Virus record (IMG/VR): IMGVR_UViG_3300049732_000190
Location: 1 to 28,113 of that record
From: a virus
Strand: one strand, 5' to 3'
DNA: 28,113 nucleotides
Part shown: positions 23,673-28,113 of the stretch, one piece after another
How the letters are laid out: each line of letters starts with the position of its first letter
Position numbering within the stretch: position 1 is the first letter of the stretch
Translations under genes and position numbers: made by a program
The notes under the pieces: generated by a model
The model's input: only the letters and a program-made list of their open reading frames with translations
Database searches by the model: none
Told to the model about the DNA's origin: nothing

Positions 23673-23809
23673 CAGTCAAGTACCTCAACGGTGACATCCA
23701 TCGGCAGATGCCGCACAGGAGATTTTATCCCCAGCAGCCGCTGGTAGGCATCCATCGCCGCGGCCATATGCTTGATAAAGTCCTGGTTGATCGTGTCAAT
23801 CTCGCTCAT
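23672..23809 (-). CDS. Short helical protein (45 aa)
   Basis: This small gene is supported by perfect tiling: its ATG forms an ATGA overlap with the stop of the upstream gene, and its TGA overlaps the next ATG. The product begins MSEIDTINQDFIKHMAAAMD, an acidic amphipathic helix, then AYQRLLGIKSPVRHLPM, and ends DVTVEVLD. It may be a small oligomeric accessory or a linker peptide between structural proteins. I do not recognise a family. Confidence 0.6.
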   Translation of the reverse strand: MSEIDTINQDFIKHMAAAMDAYQRLLGIKSPVRHLPMDVTVEVLD

Positions 23810-24099
23810 CCGATCACCGCCACCTGAACGCCTTGCGGGGGATGGATGAACACCGGTGCGGGAATGTTGACCGTTGGCCCCAGGGCCAGAGCTCCCAGCG
23901 GTTGCCCATTCACATCGATGAGCTGCACGCTGCTCTGATAATCCCCTGGCGTCGTGACGCCCAAGAAATCCGCAAAGAGCGCCGTCAACGGGGCATCCTG
24001 GGACAGCGGCCCAAACGCTACCCGAAAGTGATCTTCAGCCGGTGTTCCCGGTGCCACTTCGACCGCCGGCGCGAGCCACGACACACGATAATTCGGCAT
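23806..24099 (-). CDS. Small beta-rich protein (97 aa)
   Basis: The product has strands at YRVSWLAPAVEVAPG, SSVQLIDVNGQPLGALALG and VFIHPPQGVQVAVIG, with a Pro/Thr-rich turn region between. The frame runs to 24180, but the ATG at 24099 has GGGGAGG 5 nt before it and comes directly after the previous gene's stop. The upstream extension is a shadow of the neighbouring gene. The function is unknown; it is likely a minor structural protein in this block. Confidence 0.65.
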   Translation of the reverse strand: MPNYRVSWLAPAVEVAPGTPAEDHFRVAFGPLSQDAPLTALFADFLGVTTPGDYQSSVQLIDVNGQPLGALALGPTVNIPAPVFIHPPQGVQVAVIG

Positions 24100-24100
24100 G

Positions 24101-24337
24101 CTAGCCTCCCCTCCGTCTCGATTTCGCCCCCGCCGCCCGATAGCACACGAGGCACATATCCCGCTCCTGAATCGGGTCATACGCGAAGCTACTGGCCCAG
24201 TGCCCGCAATCCCGCAGCCGCTCCTGGGGCTTCTGTTCGTCTGCGACCAAGCCCCAGTCGACCGATACCACGGGGTAGCGTGGGCGCTGGCGCTCGACGT
24301 ACCAGGCTTGCAGGCGGTCCCACCACTGGCGCACCAT
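24101..24337 (-). CDS. Small Cys/Trp protein, zinc-binding candidate (78 aa)
   Basis: The N-terminus is aromatic and basic (MVRQWWDRLQAWYVERQRPR). A later part has DCGHWASSF and CLVCYRAAG, so three cysteines and a histidine could form a zinc site. The end is basic (AKSRRRGG). An in-frame GTG at 24340 exists, but the ATG at 24337 makes a TGATG overlap with the upstream gene and has GAGG 7 nt before it. The function is unknown. Confidence 0.62.
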   Translation of the reverse strand: MVRQWWDRLQAWYVERQRPRYPVVSVDWGLVADEQKPQERLRDCGHWASSFAYDPIQERDMCLVCYRAAGAKSRRRGG

Positions 24338-24696
24338 CACAGCACCTCTTGCACAAACAGGCCCATTTGCACTTCGCCCGTGATATTCCCCACGAGCACA
24401 CAGCGCAGCCGCTGATTCTGACTGACGGGAATTTTACTCAAGAGCGGCCAGTCGTCATTCCGGTTGGCATCCGTGGCGGCAAAGCGTCGGCGCTGGGAAT
24501 TGATGTTGGTGTCGTTGGCGGCATTGCGGAGCTGCAGGTCGTATACCACCGCGACGCTGGCACTCCCCGTGACGCCGACGAGATAGTAGCCGCCTTTGAT
24601 CGCGCTGAGTTCCCCACTATCCACGAGCACATCCCCGTTACTGGGGTTGGTGAGGATCGTGCCGCTATACCATTTGCCAATCAGCGCCGTGGTCAT
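24337..24696 (-). CDS. Small beta-rich protein next to terminase (119 aa)
   Basis: The sequence starts MTTALIGKWYSGTILTNPS and shows a strand-rich core (YYLVGVTGSASVAVVYDLQLRN) with a later RLRCVLVGNITGEVQMGLFV. Its start overlaps the terminase stop as ATGA, so it is made from the same message. Such small beta proteins next to terminase in environmental phages are usually virion-associated. No specific family is assigned. Confidence 0.65.
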   Translation of the reverse strand: MTTALIGKWYSGTILTNPSNGDVLVDSGELSAIKGGYYLVGVTGSASVAVVYDLQLRNAANDTNINSQRRRFAATDANRNDDWPLLSKIPVSQNQRLRCVLVGNITGEVQMGLFVQEVL

Positions 24697-26228
24697 CGCG
24701 CCACCCCATAGCCGGCCGCCTTCACCTGTACGGGTGCGGTGCCCTGTGGCCGCATGGCTTTCACCGGCGCCTCCGCTGTCACCCAGTAGGAGAGGCAGTC
24801 ACTGGTATGCGTCCGACGGCTGTAGGGGTCTTTCTGGTTGTAGGTCTTCTTGAGCCCGCCCCGGGGATCCGCCAAGACTTGCTCCAGATCGGTAATCAGC
24901 TCCTGGCACTGGGGCGACACGATCACATGCGTGGCCCCGGTTTCATCCCGCAAGGCTAGATTCATGGCGTTCACCCGGTCCACCTCTAAGGGATTGGCGG
25001 CGGGCACTTTCATGCGTAACCGGGCGCTGTATGCTTGCATGAGCTTCAGCAGCATCGTATAACTCGACTTCGGCGCGTCCTGGGTCAGATGCGAGCGATT
25101 GCCCCCGTTTGCATCGCCATAAATCCAGATCTCGTGTGGGTGGCGAGGGTAGCGCTGGCGGAAGGCATCCACCTGGTCTTCGATCACCCCTTCATCGAGC
25201 ACGATCTCATCGTACACGCGGAACAGGTTGCCATCCCGTTGCCCCAGCACCGTACAGAAGGGGCTCACGTTGAAATCCCAGCACCAGCAGAGCGGTTTAT
25301 AGGGCGAGAGGGGTGGCTGCTCCCGCACATGGATGGCTCGGGCAAAGTTCCCATACGCCACCGCTCCGCTGATGCCAGGGATCAGTTCCCCATTCAGCCG
25401 AATGCGGCGGGCCAGCGAGCCCAAGGGATAGCGGGCTTCCAGCCGGGCGATTTCTTCGCCACTGATAAAGGGATTATCGTAGATGCTGGCATTAAACAAC
25501 CCCACGTCGGTTTTGCGGCCTTCGAGAATGGGCGCGATAATTTCCGAGTACACCCAGGAGATCGTCTCGACATGCCCCTCGGGTGGCAGCAAGGTCGCGG
25601 TGGCAAACACCCGCAGCCGACGCCCGGCCCCCACGCGAATGGTGGCTTCCTCGTAGTGCTTCTTGGGTGGGGGCTCATCGAAGGAAATAAAGTCCAATCC
25701 CGCGCCCGCGCTCTTGCTGGCCAGCGCCTCACAGCTCTTATACACCGCGACCGACCCACTCTTGAGCCGCAGCTCCTGATCGCCTGGCCGCCATTCCGCA
25801 ATCTCTCTGGCCGGGATGAAGGGCTCGGGCTGTCCCGGCTTGGTGTGCCCGTTGTCGAACAGGGCCGGCTGCAGCACGTCCCGAATCACGTTGCCATCCA
25901 GGCCAAAGATCCAGCCACTGGTGGCGCGGTCTCGTACCTCCAGACTGGTGCCATCGGGGAGCGTGCTATAGGCGCTGTGAATGGGCTCGATGCCTTCGCG
26001 CAAGAGCTTTGCCGTACACCAGCTATTGATCGCCGTCTTGCCCCAGCGATTCGAGCCCACGGCCCAATTCTCCCACTTGCCGCTGATCTCGGGGTGCAAC
26101 ACGCTGTCGGCAAAGGGGCGCTGTTTCACCGTGGGCTGGAAGTGCCGCATGGGGTCGCTGGCCTGGCGTTGAGCCAGAGTGAGACTGGCGATGCGCTGAA
26201 AGAGGGCAATCTCGTCAGGGGTGGGCAT
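24693..26228 (-). CDS. terL: Terminase large subunit (511 aa)
   Basis: This is the packaging motor ATPase and nuclease. Walker A is GSNRWGKT (residues 58-65). Walker B is LDFISFDE (178-185), with the catalytic Glu at the end. A coupling motif follows as FATATLLPP (near 208-216). The nuclease half shows the expected acidic residues: D318 in WDFNV, D372 in YGDANGG and D477 in TSDCLSY. The length is normal for the family. The frame is open to 26321, but the ATG at 26228 has GAGG 9 nt before it and overlaps the zinc-ribbon gene by 14 nt. It works with the small subunit encoded just upstream and docks on the portal. Confidence 0.95.
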   Translation of the reverse strand: MPTPDEIALFQRIASLTLAQRQASDPMRHFQPTVKQRPFADSVLHPEISGKWENWAVGSNRWGKTAINSWCTAKLLREGIEPIHSAYSTLPDGTSLEVRDRATSGWIFGLDGNVIRDVLQPALFDNGHTKPGQPEPFIPAREIAEWRPGDQELRLKSGSVAVYKSCEALASKSAGAGLDFISFDEPPPKKHYEEATIRVGAGRRLRVFATATLLPPEGHVETISWVYSEIIAPILEGRKTDVGLFNASIYDNPFISGEEIARLEARYPLGSLARRIRLNGELIPGISGAVAYGNFARAIHVREQPPLSPYKPLCWCWDFNVSPFCTVLGQRDGNLFRVYDEIVLDEGVIEDQVDAFRQRYPRHPHEIWIYGDANGGNRSHLTQDAPKSSYTMLLKLMQAYSARLRMKVPAANPLEVDRVNAMNLALRDETGATHVIVSPQCQELITDLEQVLADPRGGLKKTYNQKDPYSRRTHTSDCLSYWVTAEAPVKAMRPQGTAPVQVKAAGYGVAR

Positions 26229-26373
26229 GCGGTTTGACCTCTTGGGCGTGACAGGCGCTGCAGAGATACCACGTCGGCACCTTGACCGCTTCGGGCTCGT
26301 GGTAGGGCAGCTCACGCCCACAGATACAGCAGCGCACGGTGGTCGTGTCGTCTGACTTTTCTGCCGTCGCCAT
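26215..26373 (-). CDS. Short zinc-ribbon protein between terminase genes (52 aa)
   Basis: The protein has RCCICGREL near residue 14 and LCSACHAQEV near residue 37, a compact CxxC...CxxC zinc ribbon with a 20-residue spacer. Its ATG overlaps the small-terminase stop as TGATG, and its end overlaps the large-terminase start by 14 nt, so it is fully embedded in the packaging operon. It could bind DNA ends, help the terminase, or act as an HNH-like remnant, but no HNH histidines are visible. The small size explains why it is easily missed. Confidence 0.65.
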   Translation of the reverse strand: MATAEKSDDTTTVRCCICGRELPYHEPEAVKVPTWYLCSACHAQEVKPHAHP

Positions 26374-26777
26374 CACGCGGCACTCCCCGGTAGAAGCTGC
26401 AAGGCGTCGTCCTGGCGCCCGGTGCTGAGCGCGTCCAAAAAGGCGGACAATTCCAGGTCACTCATCATAATAATGGCCTGGATATGCGTCTGGGTAATGT
26501 TGAGGTCGATGGTTTCTTTCGGCTTGCCCCAGAGGTGCTCGGCGAAAAACTTCTCCATGTGGGGCGCGTCGCCGGCCTTGAGACGAACCTTCAGAGCCGC
26601 TAGATACTCGGGGTCCAGCAGGTGAATCGAGGCGAGTTCCTTGATGGGCGTGACTTCGAGGGTGGCGCGATGCTTGGCGCCCTTGGGCTTGCCAGGATTG
26701 CCAGCCGCAAACCGACCGTTAGCGGTCCGATTTGCGTCGGATTTAAACCGTATTCGTGCGGGTTTTTGCGCAGCCAA
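26373..26777 (-). CDS. terS: Terminase small subunit (134 aa, TTG start)
   Basis: The N-terminal part (GRFAAGNPGKPKGAKHRATLE) is the basic, Gly/Pro-rich arm typical of small terminases of this group. A helical region follows (DPEYLAALKVRLKAGDAPHMEKFFAEHLWGK in outline), and the C-terminal part has ETIDLNITQTHIQAIIM. It recognises packaging DNA and stimulates the large subunit. No ATG or GTG occurs in frame; the only usable start is TTG at 26777, with GGTGG about 6 nt before it. It is the first gene of the late minus-strand operon, immediately downstream of the divergent region. Confidence 0.8.
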   Translation of the reverse strand: MAAQKPARIRFKSDANRTANGRFAAGNPGKPKGAKHRATLEVTPIKELASIHLLDPEYLAALKVRLKAGDAPHMEKFFAEHLWGKPKETIDLNITQTHIQAIIMMSDLELSAFLDALSTGRQDDALQLLPGSAA

Positions 26778-26786
26778 GATGCACCA

Positions 26787-26801
26787 CCGCCATGGTGGCG
26801 G
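26787..26801 (-). other. Hairpin in leader of small terminase
   Basis: A perfect 6-bp stem (CCGCCA/TGGCGG) with a 3-base loop lies 10-24 nt before the TTG start of the small terminase. It touches the only candidate ribosome site (GGTGG at 26784-26788). With a weak start codon and a partly hidden site, translation may be deliberately low. This is inference from structure only. Confidence 0.35.
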
Positions 26802-26811
26802 CGTTCTGTCC

Positions 26812-26919
26812 CTACTTTATCAGACACTTATACCATATGCAAGATAATACCGTAAATTTCTTTATTCCCCCCTTGCGCACCTGGTGATGACGCCGGCACC
26901 ACGCATCAGCCGACCTCAT
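26812..26919 (-). CDS. Possible 35-codon ORF upstream of small terminase
   Basis: An ATG at 26919 with AGGA 8 nt upstream opens a frame beginning MRSADAWCRRHHQVRKGG and ending at a TAG at 26812. The product is basic with Cys and His residues. The ribosome site is good, but the candidate promoter at 26827-26856 lies inside it, and nothing else supports it. It could be a leader peptide or chance. Confidence 0.25.
   Translation of the reverse strand: MRSADAWCRRHHQVRKGGIKKFTVLSCIWYKCLIK
26827..26856 (-). promoter_or_regulatory. Candidate promoter for packaging/late operon
   Basis: On the minus strand TTTACG (26856-26851) and TATAAG (26832-26827) are separated by 18 bp and resemble -35 and -10 boxes (4/6 and 5/6 matches). 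Transcription would begin near 26820, giving a leader of about 43 nt before the TTG of small terminase. Confidence 0.4.
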
Positions 26920-26932
26920 ACACCATTTCCTT

Positions 26933-26952
26933 ATGTTTTGTCATGTATTGTC
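26933..26952. promoter_or_regulatory. Tandem 10-bp direct repeat, operator candidate
   Basis: ATGTTTTGTC is followed directly by ATGTATTGTC, two copies with one mismatch, spaced exactly one helical turn. This layout suits a ribbon-helix-helix repressor binding as adjacent dimers on one DNA face. A candidate RHH gene lies about 150 bp away. The binding is an inference. Confidence 0.4.
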
Positions 26953-26986
26953 ATAGAACAATTCCACTTCTGGATATATCCCATAC

Positions 26987-27015
26987 ATTATATGTGCAAT
27001 ATATTTTTCGTTCGA
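26987..27015 (-). promoter_or_regulatory. Second candidate leftward promoter
   Basis: A perfect TATAAT (26992-26987 on the minus strand) has a weak -35 (TCGAAC, 27015-27010) 17 bp upstream. If used, the transcript would cross the tandem repeat and the small ORF before reaching the terminase genes. Confidence 0.35.
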
Positions 27016-27028
27016 CTCATAATTCCCC

Positions 27029-27057
27029 TTGACTTGGTTCCCTGACTGCCACATATT
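27029..27057 (+). promoter_or_regulatory. Candidate rightward promoter
   Basis: TTGACT (27029-27034, 5/6 match) and CATATT (27052-27057, 4/6) are 17 bp apart on the plus strand. A start near 27064 would give a leader of about 35 nt before the RHH-like gene. TATTAG at 27054 with 19-bp spacing is an alternative -10. Confidence 0.45.
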
Positions 27058-27098
27058 AGGGTAGTCATCAGCTTAAATCATAGCACTAAAGGGGATCG

Positions 27099-27305
27099 AT
27101 GGCCATGTTTGACAATAAGTTGCTGAACATTCCGGTTGACAAACGCACCCATCAAATTCTCCGAGTGCTGGCCGCAGGCAGAGGCCTGAAATTGCGAGAG
27201 ATACTCGAAGAATTTGCCAAACCGTATGAATATCTCCTGGCGCCGTTCGAAAAGCCAAACGGCCATAAATCAGTACTGCCGTCCCACGACCAGGACGGCA
27301 AGTAG
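27099..27305 (+). CDS. Small ribbon-helix-helix-like regulator (68 aa)
   Basis: The protein opens with a short strand (LLNIPVD) followed by two helices (KRTHQILRVLAAGRG and LKLREILEEFAKPYEYLL), the order of an RHH DNA-binding unit of the Arc/CopG/antitoxin type. The last ~18 residues are polar and probably flexible. AAAGGGG precedes the ATG at 27099 closely; the second ATG at 27105, about 10 nt from it, is an equally possible start. It is the first rightward gene, next to the divergent promoters and a tandem repeat, which suits a regulator of the early/late switch. It could also be an orphan antitoxin-like protein. No toxin gene is evident next to it. Confidence 0.65.
   Translation: MAMFDNKLLNIPVDKRTHQILRVLAAGRGLKLREILEEFAKPYEYLLAPFEKPNGHKSVLPSHDQDGK
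27277..27300 (+). other. Perfect 8-bp hairpin at the end of the RHH-like gene
   Basis: TGCCGTCC and GGACGGCA form a perfect 8-bp stem around an 8-base loop (CACGACCA), overlapping the last codons of the gene. No T-run follows, so it is not a standard terminator. It might be an mRNA end-stabilising or Rho-assisted structure. Confidence 0.4.
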
Positions 27306-27329
27306 GCTCCTGACACGTTGCGGTGAATT

Positions 27330-27623
27330 GTGCCCAACACACATCACGACTATTGCCCGATATTGCACGGACCTGACAAATGCCCAAACTCGTGCGCGTG
27401 CCCGCAAGGCTATGTGTACCTAGGGCGCCAGGCGTGGATTGTCGGCCTGGGGATGTCAGGAGCCCAAAACCATCATATCGGTGCACAGGCGTGGCGTCTA
27501 TATGCCCCACGTCAGGCAGGGGCCCCATCAGCGTCTGGCGGCGTTTACGGGCCTCACAGCACCAGCGCTGGCCTGGTGGAGGGGCATTCTCTCATGTGTA
27601 AGATGGCGATGGGTAGGCCATGA
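27330..27623 (+). CDS. Doubtful Cys-rich ORF between regulator and helicase (97 aa)
   Basis: The stretch 27306-27619 has open frames in all three plus-strand phases and no clear winner. I list this frame because its TGA overlaps the helicase ATG as ATGA, matching the tiling elsewhere. The product has an N-terminal cluster of five cysteines (DYCPILHGPDKCPNSCACP) that could bind a metal, but the rest is low in structure. It begins with GTG and has no good ribosome site. The frame-1 reading near 27500 (QRLAAFTGLTAPALAWWRG) also looks partly protein-like, so a different gene or a frameshift is possible. Confidence 0.3.
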   Translation: MPNTHHDYCPILHGPDKCPNSCACPQGYVYLGRQAWIVGLGMSGAQNHHIGAQAWRLYAPRQAGAPSASGGVYGPHSTSAGLVEGHSLMCKMAMGRP

Positions 27624-28113
27624 CGACGATTGCCCTCCGACCGTATCAATTGGAAGCCATCGAAGCAGCCGAGAAAGTGCTGGCGCAAGGCCATCATCCG
27701 GTGCTGGCGTTGCCCACCGGGGCAGGTAAAAGCCTGGTGCTGGCAGAGATCGCCCGGCGCCATGATGGGCGTGTGTTGGTGGCCACGCATCGGCAGGAAC
27801 TGCTGCAGCAGAATATCCGCGCCTTGGCGCAGCTCTCCGGCCTGGAGTCGGCCGGCATCTATTCGGCCGGCCTGGAGCGACGGGAGGCGGAGGCACGGGT
27901 GGTGTTCGGCGGTATCCAATCGATCTATCGCCACATGGAGCGCCTGCAGGCGTGGCGACCGTTCTCCCTGGTCATCGTCGATGAATGCCATCTGGTGCCG
28001 CCCAAGAGCGCCAACGGGGCCATGTATGCCCAGGTCTTCGCCGCCTGCCCAGAGGCTCCACGAGTGGGGTTGAGTGCCACACCCTACCGCTTGGAAGGCG
28101 GACAGGTCTGGGG
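27620..28113 (+). CDS. SF2 DEAD/DEAH helicase, N-terminal part
   Basis: The gene runs off the right edge; 164 residues are visible. Motifs occur in order: an RPYQ segment (7-10) before a helix, Walker A PTGAGKS (32-38), motif Ia VATHRQEL (54-61), Ib FGGIQS (96-101), Walker B DECH (121-124) and motif III SAT (152-154). This is the first RecA-like domain of a superfamily 2 helicase, close to the phage and bacterial types with a DECH box used in replication, repair or recombination. The ATG at 27620 overlaps the previous frame's TGA. It is transcribed away from the structural genes, so it likely opens the replication region. Confidence 0.9.
   Translation, partial: MTTIALRPYQLEAIEAAEKVLAQGHHPVLALPTGAGKSLVLAEIARRHDGRVLVATHRQELLQQNIRALAQLSGLESAGIYSAGLERREAEARVVFGGIQSIYRHMERLQAWRPFSLVIVDECHLVPPKSANGAMYAQVFAACPEAPRVGLSATPYRLEGGQVW

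Larger units (their letters stand above)
26778..27098. promoter_or_regulatory. Divergent AT-rich control region (321 bp)
   Basis: This is the only clearly AT-rich stretch in the window and separates the leftward late genes from the rightward early genes. It contains candidate promoters in both directions, a tandem 10-bp repeat, a 10-bp palindrome at 26972-26981 (GGATATATCC) and one possible 35-codon ORF. Such regions between early and late blocks usually hold the main promoters and regulator sites. No tRNA or terminator is seen in it. Confidence 0.65.

Noticed and set aside
25035-26237. Long plus-strand open frame of about 400 codons
   Set aside because: It lies antisense to the large terminase, reads as low-complexity His/Gln/Arg-rich sequence and shows no domain; it is a shadow of GC-rich coding on the other strand.
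26600-26827. GTG-started frame overlapping small terminase
   Set aside because: It shares the terminase DNA in another frame, loses protein character downstream, and lacks a ribosome site.
27277-27300. Perfect hairpin read as a terminator
   Set aside because: No T-tract follows on either strand; kept only as an RNA structure.
1-28113. tRNA genes, integrase, insertion sequences or attachment sites
   Set aside because: I looked for cloverleaf-like segments, transposase and recombinase motifs and long terminal repeats and saw none.

Overview
The window is the packaging and virion-structure region of a double-stranded DNA tailed bacteriophage, most likely a short-tailed (podovirus-like) one. 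Nearly every gene lies on the minus strand. Read from right to left they are: small terminase, large terminase, a long accessory block, portal, scaffold, an N4-gp56-like major capsid protein, head and tail proteins, and internal virion/ejection proteins. The sequence is visibly GC-rich. Genes are tiled with TAATG, TGATG, ATGA and TAGTG junctions and clear GGAG/AGGAGG ribosome sites. No integrase, tRNA, insertion sequence or CRISPR array is visible. Four Sec-type signal peptides encoded inside the late operon point to a Gram-negative-like host with an export pathway, but the host itself cannot be named from this sequence.

Layout. (a) 1-8090: tail and ejection block, with a head-tail adaptor, a tail protein, a fibre-like protein, a GNAT-like protein, three internal virion-like proteins and the start of a small membrane protein. 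(b) 8117-13087: four consecutive genes whose products begin with signal peptides, including a 1005-residue, cysteine-rich Fn3 plus beta-helix protein. (c) 13065-15977: small structural proteins, major capsid and scaffold. (d) 16029-16069: a strong minus-strand terminator that splits the operon just before scaffold and capsid. (e) 16094-19398: six small genes and the portal. (f) 19398-24696: an unusually large accessory block between portal and terminase, with zinc-ribbon miniproteins, a protein built of fifteen 22-residue repeats, and several beta-rich virion-like proteins. (g) 24693-26777: large terminase, a zinc-ribbon gene and small terminase. (h) 26778-27098: an AT-rich divergent control region. 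(i) 27099-28113, plus strand: a small ribbon-helix-helix-like regulator, an ambiguous stretch, and the start of an SF2 DEAD/DEAH helicase, probably the edge of the early or replication region.

How it works together. The terminase pair loads DNA through the portal into a capsid assembled on the scaffold. The adaptor and tail proteins close the head, and the ejection proteins probably extend the short tail on infection. The RHH-like protein is well placed to regulate the divergent promoters. The least expected parts are the signal-peptide cassette in the late operon, the 22-residue repeat protein, and the many small CxxC proteins scattered through the head operon. Three genes shorter than 60 codons (19398-19574, 23672-23809, 26215-26373) fit the tiling and appear real.
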